From Prorocentrum cordatum (lineage: Eukaryota > Sar > Dinophyceae > Prorocentrales > Prorocentraceae), in assembly GCA_963575745.1 (NCBI GenBank), contig CAUYUJ010015712.1, positions 93,433 through 157,432 of the forward strand: a DNA stretch of 64,000 bases. Direction: 5' to 3'. The translations under genes were made by a program, and so were the position numbers. The notes under the pieces are model-generated. The model was not told the DNA's origin and did not search any database. It saw only the letters and a program-made list of their open reading frames with translations. Below are positions 10,813-21,560 of the stretch, piece after piece (the first letter of the stretch is position 1; every line of letters begins with the position of its first letter).

Positions 10813-10819
10813 TGCGGCG

Positions 10820-10925
10820 GCTAACTCGGGTTAGCGAGGTTAGCTAACCTAGTTGGCTGGTTAGCTAACTCGGTTAGCTAACCACGCTAAGTAGGTTAGC
10901 TGGTTAGCATAACCAGGATAATAAG
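10820..10925. repeat. GGTTAGC / GGTTAGCTAACC palindromic short repeats
   Basis: The word GTTAGC and its complement GCTAAC recur about ten times, forming palindromes such as GGTTAGCTAACC. It lies at the 3' truncation point of the minus-strand LINE. It is not the TTTAGGG telomere repeat. Confidence 0.8.
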
Positions 10926-11002
10926 TAGTTCGCACGGCCGCATAACTTAGATACACAACCTGCTTGGCAAGATGTTAGCTATCTCAGATATAAGCGCGTC
11001 AA

Positions 11003-11629
11003 CTAGATAGTAACCAAGCCAAGTGGTAAGCAAACAGGGCGGTCATCCCAGAACCCTCCTCCAGGAACTCCTCCAACACAATGCGCCAATGGACGAGGGC
11101 GTCTGTGCCCGCCGGCACGCCGACCCCGAACTGCCGCGCAGCTAAGCGGCTGGGCGGCCTCCAAGGCGCCGCGGTTGCCCCGCGCCCTGTCCTCCTCGCG
11201 GGCCGGTCGAGGGGGCTGCGTGCAGCTGCACCGTGGGCACATTCGCTGCTGCTGATGGCGAATGTGCCCGCACCCAGGGCTGCTGCAGATGCCCCGGCTG
11301 AGACCGTGGAGCAGGGCGCACCCGCTAGCTCCAAGGGGGGCCCCGCCATGCCTGGCCGCCATGTGCAGCACTAGGCCGCGCGCCGTGGTCCCTGAGAAGC
11401 CGCTGCAAAATGGACAGCGGAGTGGAGGCGGCGGTGGAGGAGCGGCGGCCTGCTCCGCAGCGGTGTCGGCGGCCGCGGCTCCGGGCGCGAGAGGAGCAGC
11501 AGGCTCCGCTGCCGCCGGCGGGTCTGGCCTGGCTGCTGTCTCGTCTTCAGGCCCGGGGTGCCGAGCCTCGCCAACGCGGACGCCGCACCACGGGCTCCGC
11601 AGGCGGCAATCACGCGGCTGCAACACCAT
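11003..11629 (-). CDS. Truncated start of a LINE ORF2: GEARHPGP motif and zinc fingers
   Basis: On the minus strand an ATG at 11629 opens 208 residues. The N-terminus carries VRVGEARHPGP, a motif I associate with the first residues of dinoflagellate LINE ORF2 proteins. An Ala/Pro linker follows. Then come CPFC-x14-H-x4-H, a C2H2-like finger, and Cys pairs (ICSSPGC ... CPRC), typical of the nucleic-acid-binding region before the RT. The frame ends at 11003-11005 and no endonuclease or RT follows, because the sequence changes to GGTTAGC repeats. It lies just downstream, in transcription order, of the ORF1-like gene ending at 11653. A weak leader-like word (CGTAGCC...GCTGCAG) lies about 20 bases before the ATG. 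Likely a 3'-truncated LINE copy. Confidence 0.55.
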   Translation of the reverse strand: MVLQPRDCRLRSPWCGVRVGEARHPGPEDETAARPDPPAAAEPAAPLAPGAAAADTAAEQAAAPPPPPPLRCPFCSGFSGTTARGLVLHMAARHGGAPLGASGCALLHGLSRGICSSPGCGHIRHQQQRMCPRCSCTQPPRPAREEDRARGNRGALEAAQPLSCAAVRGRRAGGHRRPRPLAHCVGGVPGGGFWDDRPVCLPLGLVTI

Positions 11630-11652
11630 CACAAGCAACTGCAGCAAACCGG

Positions 11653-13010
11653 CTACGACGCCGCACCCGCAGCAGCTGCAGCCCCTGCGGCCGGCTTGCC
11701 CCAGCCCGCTGCTGGTACCAGCGGCAGCGTGCGCTGACCTGGCGGGAGGGGGCCGGCTGCTGCGAACAGGGGCGGTTCGCGATCCCGGGAACGAGATCGT
11801 CCTTCGGCCTCCTCTTTCTCCTCGTCCTCCTCCGCGGAGCGGGCTGGGGAGGTCCCGCGACGGCCGCAAGCCCCGCCGCGGCGCGCCGCGGGCCGCGCTG
11901 CGGCCGAGCCATCGGCCGCGGGCACCGCGGAGTCGACGGCGGCGCCCGGGCCCGCCGCCGCACCACCGGCAGGGCCCGCGGGTCCGGGGGACAGCAGGAC
12001 GGCCCGCAGTTCCTGCACGAGGCCGCCCGCTCCTCTGTGCACGGCGGCGGCGGCGATAGCCGCGAACGCGCCATCGAGACCAGCGACGCCAGCGTCGGCG
12101 GCCGGGCACGCCGCCGCGCCTGCAGCGGCTGCAGCGGCAACCTCCGCCTGCACCGCGGCCAGCGCCTGCTCCGCGGTCTGCGCCTCGGCGATGGCCTGGG
12201 CAGCGCGGGTGTCCGCTGCCTCGGCGGCCCGCTGCGCCTCCTCGGCCGCGGACCGGGCCGCCGCCGCGGCTTCCTGGGCGAGCCGCGCTGCATCGGCGCG
12301 ATTCCGCCGCGAGTCCAATGCGGACTGCAAGCGGCGCTCGAGAGGGCGGGCGGCGCGCTCCGCCGCCTGCAGCTCGGCCGCCGCGGCTTCGAGCCGAGCC
12401 ACCTCGTGCGCCCATTCGGGGAAGGGGCGGATGGCCGCGATGCGAGCCTTGATGCCGGCAAGGCCCTCCAGGGCGGCGCCGGCCGCTGGCTGCAGTGGAG
12501 GGGCATCGGCTGCGGCTGAATCCGGCGCCTGGGGCTGCGGCGGCTGCCCCGCCTCGGCGGACGCCGGCCGCGGGGGTTTCGCCCAGGGCGCCGGCGTCGG
12601 CGGGCCCGCTGGCGTCCCCCCGTGCGCACCCGCACCGAAGGTTCTGTCCGCGGCGCCTGCCGGCCGCACCCACGGCAAGTAGCTCGCCAGCCGAAGTTGT
12701 CGGCCGTCCCGCACGCGCAGCTCCAAGCCGGCTTGCGAGCCCTGGGCTCGCCAGCCGCGCCACCGTGCTGCCCAGGCGGCTGCCGTGCCTGCGAACGCGA
12801 GGGCCGCCCCGCTCCAGCAGGACGATTCGCCTGCCTGCACGCCTCCGCCAGCTGCTTCAGCTGCCGCTGGATGGCGCCCCATGGCGGCTGGGCGCTGTCC
12901 CCACGCCCGCCGCCACGGCCGCCCAGCATCCGGCCCCCGGCAGCGGCCACGCGCGCGGATTGCCCTACGCGCGAGACCCAGCCGGCGGCCAACTGCACAA
13001 GCGTCTCCAT
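11653..13010 (-). pseudogene. LINE ORF1-like protein: RanBP2-type zinc finger and coiled coil, one frameshift
   Basis: The minus-strand ATG at 13010 follows the two leader relics by 12 bases. Residues 96-115 form W-x-C-x-C-x4-N-x6-C-x2-C, a RanBP2-like zinc finger with a shortened first Cys pair; such fingers bind single-stranded RNA or protein. At about 12600-12660 the coding sense moves to another frame. That frame encodes a Pro-rich linker, then a long Ala/Glu/Arg coiled coil (VARLEAAAAELQAAERAARP; DAARLAQEAAAAARSAAEEA) and an acidic-then-Arg/Ser tail, ending at 11653-11655. Finger plus coiled coil upstream of an ORF2 start suits an RNA-binding ORF1 protein. The frameshift means the copy is dead or carries an indel error. 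Very high GC makes all frames open, so the exact limits are uncertain. Confidence 0.6.
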
Positions 13011-13022
13011 TTTCGTGAGCGC

Positions 13023-13055
13023 CTTGAGCCAAAATGGCCTTGAGCCAAAATGGCT
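13023..13055 (-). other. Two tandem spliced-leader (DinoSL) copies
   Basis: Read on the minus strand, AGCCATTTTGGCTCAAG (13055-13039) is followed by G and then CCATTTTGGCTCAAG (13037-13023). All of these bases match DinoSL; only the first four leader bases are absent. The tandem pair is what results when a retroposed, leader-bearing gene is trans-spliced again and retroposed a second time. Confidence 0.93.
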
Positions 13056-13280
13056 CCCTTGGGACACCTTGGGGCTGCCCTGAGCCGTTTTACGGTCCTC
13101 TCGGCCTGTTTGGCGCCCTCGGAGGCATCTCGGAGGACTATATGTACTGTCGTCGGGACCTGTTCGAGCTCTTTCGGGTCTTGCGGCTTTCCTGGGCGAT
13201 CTCGGGATATCGTGGCCTTGATGGCCTATAAGAGGCATGCGGCGCTGCCAAACCCCCTTCGGGTCTGATACCCTCGTCAG

Positions 13281-13495
13281 ACAATGAGGAGGGCGAGAAG
13301 GAGGAGGAGGAGGAGGAGGAGGAGGAGGAGGAGGAGGAGGAGGATGAGGAGGAGGAGGAGGAGGAGGAGGAGGAGGAGGAGCAGGAGCAGGAGGAGGAGG
13401 AGCAGGAGGAGGAGGGAGGAGAGGAGGAGGAGAGGAGGAGGAGGAGGAGGAGGAGGAGGAGGATGAGGAGGAGGAGGAGGAGGAGGAGGAGTGGG
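13281..13495. repeat. (GGA)n microsatellite
   Basis: About 215 bp of GGA repeats with a few GAT/GCA units. Confidence 0.95.
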
Positions 13496-15960
13496 AGAAG
13501 GAATCAACCGCAATTCAACCTCGCAGACGCGTGCTGCTGGCGCTCCACGACTGCTAAACATGTCGCGCGCACAGTGCCGGGGCCCTCTCCCGGGATGCGA
13601 CGAGCCGCACCTTACAAAACTACAGTCGGGGCCCTGAAGAAGGAACCCTTTTCGTTGGGGAGGGGCTCCGTGTTCCTTAATTGTTTCGCAGCTTGCCTTG
13701 GATTTGTTTTTTGGTTTTCGATACGAAATCGAAGTTCAACTTATGGAAAATATGGGCCTCGTTCCTTATTTAGGGTTCCTTAGGTCAACGCCTCGACTGT
13801 ATCAGCACGCACCTTGGCGCGTCGCGTGTTTTGACATATTCGAACTGGCGGGCGCTCGCGCGCTTCGATAACTGCACGCCCTTTGACTGTGCCGCCCCAG
13901 TCAACCTCCGTAAGACACCACTCCCACGAGAGACAAACCTGTTCCCACGCACGCCAGGGCGGGGGTCCTTGGCGGTGGGAAGGACGGGTGGGGCAAAACG
14001 GGCGACGAGGTGTACGACACTCGGACAGGCACGAACGATGTGACGTTCGGGCTGCAACCAGCATGTTTATCTGTGGAGGGGACCCACTGGTTCAGGTGAC
14101 GAGGAGTATGCTAGGAGGAGGAGGAGGAGCAGCATGAGGAGATGGAGGACCAGAAATGGGAGGATGAGGAAGCCTGACAGTGAGGACGGGGAGGGGGAGG
14201 GGGAGCATGAGTACGGGTCAAGCTAGCCAGGTCGAGCGAGTCAGCGGGCCCCTCCCAATCCTATCCGAGGCGGGCATTCACATACACACACCGGGCCCCC
14301 GGGGGCCCAAACACATCCATCTCTATCCACCGCCCGCCGGGGCACCAGAGAGTCGGTTCCTGGGCGGGGGATGTGGAGAACTCCCCGCCTCGCGTTCTGC
14401 CCCCCCCCCCCCCCCTCTTGCACACCGCACGGATCCCACGGGGCACAGCTCGAGTCCGGGATCGGCGCGCGCCGCCACCTCGCAGGCAGAAGGGCGCTCG
14501 CGCGCGGCCCCCGCGTCCGACGACCCGGCGGAGGGAGCGCGCACGAGGGTCGCGCAGGGACGGGGTCGGCACAGCTGCCGATGGGCGCGGCGGAGACAGA
14601 GCGTGCGCCGCGCTGCTGCAGCACTGCCACGTTCCCTCGTTTCGGGGGTGGACAAAACCCCCAGCAGTGACACGTCGATTAGTGAGTTGTCCGTTTTCGG
14701 TTCTCGAGAGGGCGCCGTGGCCGTTATTTTCCAGGGTTGCGCCCGCCAGGTTTGGGCCGCAGGTCGTTTTCACTAAACCACGTTTTACTAAAGGGGGTCT
14801 GTCCATCCCCGATCGTTTTGCTGCGCGGCGCTCGTCGTTTTGCTCATGCGGTTCGGGGAGCCAGCAGCGCGCCGCCCTCGCGAGGGCGGCCGTGTCGAGG
14901 GCGGGTGTGCCCTGTGCAGGTGAAATCTGATCGGCGCCGAAGCGGGAACGAATTTCTGTCAATTCGCGCGTCGACGAGATTGCGTGCGAAACATGTGCGC
15001 CGCGCCCAAGCGAACTGATTTTAGTAGAAAAGGAGAACGTGGTGCCGAGGCGAGAGCGACATTTAGGTGTTTATCGCAGGATGAGCGCCGCGCCGAATTC
15101 GTGCAACGCATTTTTCAGCGTCGAAGGTCGAGCGCCCATTCTGATACGAAAAACATTAGTTTTGTATTGTTTTCCTGGTGAAGGGCTCTGGGGCAGGGTT
15201 CTCTTTTAGTGTGTGGGCCTTGGCCTTGTACCGGAAAAGGTGTCGAGCAGGTGGCGTTGGAATTGAACGGTAGGAACACGTCTGCGGCAAGGGGGGGTCT
15301 CCAACATGCGTCTCGTCGCGCATGGGTTGAGCACGTGCTTTCTCGCTTGTTACTGGCGACAGCGGGGCCGCCATGTTGCCGTGTCTTTACAAGTAAAGGC
15401 GCGGCAAGGGAGGGGAGCAACAGGACTCTGGCGCGTGCGCGTGGGGGGATGTGTGTTCACGCGTCCACGGTCACAAAGGCGGGTGTTCAGCACATGTTCT
15501 TGGCGACACGGCTCCCCCAGGGGGGGGCATCCCGTTTCGAAGCGTCGGATGTTTTTACACACGTAGAAATGCATGCGCTGCATGGGGGGGCCGACATACG
15601 CTGGCCGCGCGCGCGCGGGGCACCTGTTTTCACGTGTCCACGGCCCCACGGGGGGTATAACATGCAGGGCCGCGCATGTGTCAGGAGGGAAAGAAACACA
15701 CAGACACAATCAATCGGCGACTCCCAGAAAAATATGGGAAAATATGGGAAGTGGTGGGGAAGACAAAAACTTAGAAAATATAGGGACATACGGGGCATTA
15801 TTTTATTTGTGTGTATTTATTTGTGTGTCTCAGGGCCCCTTCAATGTGTGTTGGCCCGTGTTTTCACGTGCTCCTGGCATCCGCGGGGTCCCCGGGGCCC
15901 CGTCGTCGCGCACGTGCTTGGCCCACGAGCCCCCGGAGGCCCCAGGAGGCCCCAGGGAGC
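13496..15960. other. Long region without a recognisable gene
   Basis: Contains a GGA-rich patch (14105-14210), a C run (14400-14416) and, at 15450-15880, three degenerate copies of a word near TGTTTTCACGTG(T/C)CC. Open frames on both strands have skewed composition and no recognisable domain, so none is called. Confidence 0.5.
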
Positions 15961-16316
15961 CACAGGAAGAATCAGGAGGCCTCTGGTGCCCCCAGGGGTC
16001 CTCCTCCTCCTCCTCCTCCTCCTCCTCCTCGTCCTCCTCCTCCTCCTCCTCCTCCTCCTCCTCCTCCTCCTCCTCCTCCTCCTCCTCCTCCAGGACCCCC
16101 CCTGGTGCTCCCAGAAAGGCGCAGGACTGTGCAGGAGGCCCTGGGAAGCTCCAGGGGGCCTACTGGAAGTCACCGGAAGGCCGCCGGAGCGCCCCAGGAC
16201 CCCCCCACGAGGCTCCAGGAGGCCACGGGAAGCCCAAGTAGGCTCCCGAAGACACAACGAAACTTCAGCAGTGCCAGAAGCTCCCAGAGGTCCCACACAG
16301 CCCCAGGAGGCCCCAG
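15960..16316. repeat. CCCAGGAGG-type short repeats with (CCT)n
   Basis: A (CCT)n block at 16000-16091 is embedded in imperfect GGCCCCAGGAGGCCC repeats that resemble, on the opposite strand, the CTTGGGGCCTC arrays elsewhere in the window. Confidence 0.7.
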
Positions 16317-16317
16317 G

Positions 16318-16367
<50 letters not shown>

Positions 16368-17440
16368 CTGATGCTGATGCTGATGCTGATGCTGATGTTG
16401 ATGTTGATGTTGATGACGATGAGAATGAGGATGAGGATGCTGATGATGATGATGACGATGACGACGATGATGATGCTGATGCTGATGATGATGACGGTGA
16501 CGACGATGATGATGCTGATGATGATGACTATGGTGATGCTGATGATGATAAGGATGCTGATGATGCTGATGTTGATGATGATGCTGATGATGATGATTAT
16601 GATGATGAGATGCTGATGATGATGACGACGACGACGACGATGATGATGATGATGATGGTGATGTTGATGATGAATTGGATGATGATGATGATGCTGATGA
16701 TGCTACTGATGATGATTGTGATGGTTGTTAGGGAGATGACAACGGCGCCGACGACCACACCGACGATGACGACGTCGATCAGCAGGAGGATGAGAATGAT
16801 AACGACGACGGTGACGATGACCATGACGATGGCGATGGCGATGACGATGACGATGATGATCAAGGTGATGATGATGATGACGATGATGCTGACTATGACG
16901 ATGGTTATGATGATGATGCTGCTGATGCTGATGCTAGTGATGATCGTGATGGTGATGATGCTGCTGATGATGATGAGGAGGAGGATGAGGATGCTGATGC
17001 GGATGCGGATTATGATGATGATGGTTTTTTATGATGATGGTGACGCTCATTGTGATGATACTGATGCTGATGATGCTTCTGATGATCAGATTCATGATGA
17101 GGAGTGTGAACATCAGGGTAGCGATGATGGCTATGAGGATGCTGCTGCTGCTGATGATGATGATTATGATGATGATCGCGATCATGATTGCTGGTAACGA
17201 TGATGATCATGATGATGATTCCCGATGATACTGCTGGTGTTTATGATGCTGATCCTGCTGATGGTGATTATCATGATGATGGCGACAATGATGCGGATGA
17301 TGATGAGGCTGATGATGGTCATGCTGATGATGGTGAGGATGATGATGAACGTGCTGCTGTTGATGGTGATGATGAGTTTGATGATGATGCTGATGATGAT
17401 GCTGATTCATCTGCGGATGGCCATGAATATGGTGATGATT

Positions 17441-17527
<87 letters not shown>

Positions 17528-17690
17528 TTCATGCTGCTTCTGATGACGATGCGCATTGCAGTAATATGTATTATCATTGTGATGATAGTGCTGATGATGA
17601 TGCTGATGATGAGAATGCTGACGGTGCTGTTGTTGTTGATGATGATGTTGCTATTCACGATGATGATGGCGATGACGTCTGTGGAGGATG
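16317..17690. repeat. Interrupted (GAT)n trinucleotide array, about 1.4 kb
   Basis: GAT repeats with GCT, GAC, GGT and GTT variants. The long open frames here (poly-Asp, poly-Met, poly-Ile/His on the other strand) follow from the repeat and are not called as genes. Confidence 0.95.
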
Positions 17691-18050
17691 ATGAGGATCA
17701 AGCCTGTGGAGGAGGAGGATGGTTTCGGTGATGGTCACGCCCGTCTAGGCCCCCGCGAGGCGGTAGGGAAAGAGAGACAGCCCCCCCCGAAGATGAAGAC
17801 TGTTGGTCTTGCCACCTATTGGCTCGTTTGGCTGGGCCTACCACCTGTTAGCTTACGGGCCCATGCATTAATCCCTCGGCTTCCGACCCGGGTCGTCGTT
17901 TGTCCCAACTTCTTGGTGCTTCCGACGCTGTGCATATATGCACGTTGGCAATACGACTCAGTTTCAGCTGCCCCCTGCCACTCGCCGGTCCGCCGCTGAG
18001 TTGCCGCGTGAGGCCCCGGTTAGCCGCTTTAGGTGGGGCCTGTCTCCGTT
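17691..18050. other. Spacer, no gene seen
   Basis: Unique-looking sequence between the GAT array and the dispersed repeat copy. Confidence 0.4.
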
Positions 18051-18258
18051 GCTTTAGTCTAATTCGTCGCTGCGTGGCCCGCTTTGACCTGACTCGCCGC
18101 CGGCGCGCTCGCCCGCGGCCGCTGACTAAAAAAATCCCCACCAGAGCGCTTCGGCCCACCGCTTTAGGTTAATTCGTCTTTGCGCGCCCCGCTCTGACTG
18201 GACTCGCCGCTGGCGCGCTCGCCTGCGGCCGCTGATTAAAAAAATATCCCCACCAGCC
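18051..18258. repeat. Tandem 110-bp duplication at the left side of dispersed repeat copy A
   Basis: GCTTTAG(G/T)(T/C)TAATTCG begins at 18051 and 18161; both units contain GACTCGCCGC(C/T)GGCGCGCTCGCC and end with AAAAAA(TAT)CCCCACCAG. Only the second unit leads into the rest of the repeat. Confidence 0.8.
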
Positions 18259-18688
18259 CATCCAGAAACGACGCCCAGGCGAGTAAAGGGTCGTCCTGAG
18301 GGGCTTTTCGGCGTCTTGGGTGCCTCGGGGGGGCCTCTTTGGGCCGCTTGGGGTCCTCTTGGGGGCCTCCTGGGGGCCTCTTGGGGCCTCTTGGAGCCAT
18401 CTTGGGGCCTCTTGGGGCCTCCTGGGCGCTTCTCGGGGCCATCTTGGAGGGCATCGATCAAAGAAGAGGGTAGCTTCAAGTAGGGTTGCCTCCTGAAGAG
18501 GCCAAAATGGGGCCAAACCCAGGTAAAATCAATGATTATGGCTTTCTCGCCGAGGCCGTTGTGGACGCCCTGACACCTCCCCGCCCCTTCCGTCCAGGTC
18601 CACGGGGAGGGGGTAGGGGGAGGGGAAGAGGGAGGGGTGGAAGAGGAAACGCCCTAAACCACCGACGCCCAGAGGGCTGGTGGGATTA
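18161..18688. repeat. Dispersed repeat family, copy A, with inverted end motifs
   Basis: Shares with copy B (46145-47069), in the same order: TATCCCCACCAGCCC (18245-18259), a variable CTTGGGGCCTC array (18296-18440), AAAATCAATG (about 18526), CGTCCAGGTCCA(C/T)GGG, and CGACGCCCAGAGGGCTGGTGGGAT at the right end. The left ACCAGCCC and right GGGCTGGTGGGAT are inverted copies. Confidence 0.75.
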
Positions 18689-18765
18689 CTGACGGACCAC
18701 ACAGTCTTAACGGTGACTGGCTACTGCGTATGAAAGCTACATAGCGGCCACCACTCGAGAGAGAG

Positions 18766-18805
18766 ACATGAGGAGGAGGAGGAGGAGGAGGAGGCCGAGG
18801 ATGAA

Positions 18806-18895
<90 letters not shown>

Positions 18896-18932
18896 GGTGG
18901 TGGTGGTGGTGGTGGTGGTGATGATGATGGTG

Positions 18933-19028
<96 letters not shown>

Positions 19029-19097
19029 CGATGACGATGATGATGGTGATGATGGTGATGGTGATGGTGATGGTGATGGTGATGGTGATGGTGATGG

Positions 19098-19144
<47 letters not shown>

Positions 19145-19240
19145 GTTGTGGTTGTGGTGGTGGTGGTGGTGGTGGTGGTGGTGATGCTGATGATGATGAT
19201 GATGAGGAGGAGGAGGAGGAAGAGGAGGAGGAGGATAACT
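18766..19240. repeat. (GGA)n/(GAT)n/(GGT)n trinucleotide array
   Basis: Blocks of GGA, GAT, GGT, GAT, GATGGT, GGT and GAGGAG in succession. The frames across it are repeat artefacts. Confidence 0.95.
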
Positions 19241-20130
19241 AGAAGGATAAACACATGCAACAGGATATAGTGGTAGCAGTCGGGCACAGGGATCACATAG
19301 AACGCGTGTCAGAGAGTGCTCGACTCGAATTCCTGCAGGGTTCGTGGATCCTGCAAGCTTTTCCAGGTGCGATGGCGCCTCCCGGATCTGGTTGCGATCG
19401 GCCAGCTAGCTGGCAGAGTAGGAGCATGCACTCATGAGAACGACGGATATGACTGGGAGGAGGGTGATGAGCCGGAGGAGGAGGAGTGCGCGGGTGGCGG
19501 AGGAGCTGGAGGAGCAGGAGGAGGAAATCCCATACCCAAACCCGTTATGTGAGTGAGCAGTGGCCGCAAGGTGCGAGAGGAACAATTCCTGGTCCCCTCC
19601 CAGACCCATCGCCAGCGTGGAGAGAGAGAGGGCCACGATGCAGTCTTTGCAGTCGGGTGCAGGAGCCAGACGCCAAGTGAATCCAAGACGTGTCTCCGCT
19701 TGGATCTAATAGCGCGCTCCATAGCGAAAGGAAGCAAGCGAGAAGAGTGTGTAGCGAGAAGCGGGGGCAGACTACAGAGGAGGGAGGATGCGAAGAGCTA
19801 GGAGGAATGGGCAACTGCTGGAAGACGTGGGAAGACGAAACGCTGGAAGGACACCCGAAACAGCCGTGAAGCCAGCGCAAGCAGACCCCAATCTCCAGGC
19901 ACATGGCAGCATTCACCCAGCGTCTGCTGGCAGCGCGCTGGTCTGCGCCAGAACCCGAGCGCGCCCTGTTCCAGAAACATGTCCATGATGTCCTACACGT
20001 GTCTACATGTGCATTTGTGTAGACCGACATCTCAAAATGTTGTGCATCTTCCTGTGGCCCCTCCGCATCCTCCCCTTCCCCTGCGTTCCCTGCCTCGCGC
20101 CACTGAAGCCGTGGCTGTTTCAGGAGACCA
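19241..20130. other. Spacer, no gene seen
   Basis: Unique-looking sequence of mixed composition; short frames only. Confidence 0.4.
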
Positions 20131-20400
20131 CCATCCTCCTCCTCCTCCTCCCCCCTCCTCCTCCTCCTCCACCTCCTCCTCCTCCTCCTCCTCCTCCTCC
20201 TCCTCCTCCTCCTCTCCCTTCCACCTCCACATCTCCACCGCTTCCATCCCGATTCCCGTGCCCATCTCCCGCGCCGCCGCCCCGCCGCGCCGATTGCCTG
20301 CTTGCCGCCGCTGCCGCGGCCCGCCCGCCCCTCCCCGCAGCCCGCCCCCTCCCCCCGCCCTGCCAGTGTGCCGCCGCCGTGCCCTCCTCGGACCTCTCTT
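20131..20400. repeat. (CCT)n tract grading into C-rich low-complexity DNA
   Basis: CCT repeats to about 20215, then CCGCC-rich sequence. Confidence 0.85.
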
Positions 20401-20442
20401 CGTCTCCCGCCTGCCCTCCCATAGGTCGGAGGAGGAGAAGGG

Positions 20443-20602
20443 AACCCATGCCAGGGGTGGACCTAAACGGTGTTTTGGCGGTTTCGTGGGCCGTTTCGTT
20501 TCGATTACGTTTCGCGTTAAAGGCGGATTGAAGAGAACACGAGGAAACACGAAACCAACACGAAAACGAAAAACACCGTTTAGGTCCAGCCCTAACCCAT
20601 AC
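20443..20602. mobile_element. Miniature inverted-repeat transposable element (MITE), 141 bp, with 9-bp target duplication
   Basis: The element spans 20453-20593. The left end AGGGGTGGACCTAAACGGTG and the complement of the right end AGGGCTGGACCTAAACGGTG differ at one base. Similarity continues inward through GTTTT and CGTTTTCGTG-like words, so the whole element can fold into a hairpin. Direct flanks AACCCATGC (20443-20451) and AACCCATAC (20594-20602) match at 8 of 9 bases; the left flank is separated from the end by one base. A 9-bp duplication is typical of Mutator-like elements and 8 bp of hAT; neither family is proven. It encodes no protein. Confidence 0.85.
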
Positions 20603-21215
20603 ATCTACAGTGGGGGCGCGCATCAAGACACCATCTGCTTCTCGTCGGGGTATCCCGGGTTTCTTCGCTCCGCGCGCTGCGCGGCGATTTCCCTCGGACG
20701 CTGAAGGAGCTGCTGCGTTGGGGGTGCTCCAGGTTTCCCCTCAGTCGCAGCTTGCTCGCGCGGGGTTTTCAGGGTTTGGTTTCTTGCGAGGGTTTCTTGC
20801 GGCCGCGCCCGCACTGTACCCCTGCCTCGTTTTCCTCCTTTCCCCTCCTCCTCGGAGGCCCTCGTCGCCACCGCTGGATTCGCTTCGCAATCCTGATCGG
20901 AACGCACCCCAGGAGAGGTTCGGGGCGTAGCAGTATCGGTACCTTCTGGTTTCCCCAATCGGGTTTGCCGCATGGCCCTTCACATGTTTATGTTCTCCCG
21001 CTTGGTTTCCAGCATGCACAGTGCGGTGTAATGCTATCTTAGTTGTCCGATTGCGTGGTGTAGAATGCTCTGCCAGTTTACATTAAACCATACTCTCTCC
21101 CGACTTTTTATCTCCACCCGTCCCGTCCCTCCCTGCGGACCCCGTCCCGCCTTTTCTGATGAGGAGATCGGTAGCAAATCATGGTAGCATTGTATACCCT
21201 CGCAATTCCGTCTTT
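20603..21215. other. Spacer, no gene seen
   Basis: Mixed composition, no convincing ORF. Confidence 0.4.
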
Positions 21216-21330
21216 AGCGTCGACTAGCGTCTTGGAGTCGGTGAGATAGCGACGATTCAGCTTCGGTTAGCGTCGATTCAGCGTCGACTAGCGTCGATGT
21301 AGCAACGACTAGCGTCGCTTCGTAAGAGCC
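21216..21330. repeat. Short AGCGTCGACTAGCGTC-type minisatellite
   Basis: The words AGCGTCGA and GACTAGCGTC recur about five times with irregular spacing. Confidence 0.7.
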
Positions 21331-21368
21331 AACAAGACGGTATGGGAGGCTCTTATCAGTTGCCACAG

Positions 21369-21560
21369 AGGAGGAGGAGGAGGAGGAGGAGGAGGAGGAG
21401 NNNNNNNNNNNNNNNNNNNNNNNNNNNNNNNNNNNNNNNNNNNNNNNNNNNNNNNNNNNNNNNNNNNNNNNNNNNNNNNNNNNNNNNNNNNNNNNNNNNN
21501 GGAGGGGGCGGAGGAAGGGGGAAGAAGAGGGGGGAGGAGGAGGAGAAGGAGGAAGAGAGA
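21369..21560. repeat. (GGA)n interrupted by the assembly gap
   Basis: GGA/GAG repeats lie on both sides of the N run. Confidence 0.9.
21401..21500. other. Assembly gap of exactly 100 N
   Basis: A round 100-base N run inside GGA repeats usually marks a gap of unknown size, so distances across it are not reliable. Confidence 0.98.

Noticed and set aside
10820-10925. GGTTAGC repeats as telomere
   Set aside because: The usual plant/alveolate telomere unit is TTTAGGG; here units are palindromic and run in both directions.
16317-17700. Long open frames encoding poly-Asp, poly-Met or poly-Ile/His
   Set aside because: They follow from the (GAT)n repeat in three frames and two strands; no unique domain is joined to them convincingly.
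18500-18520. GCCAAAATGGGGCC as a minus-strand leader relic
   Set aside because: Only the central CCATTTTGG matches; it belongs to the dispersed GGGCC-rich repeat. The same holds for 46745 and 49622.
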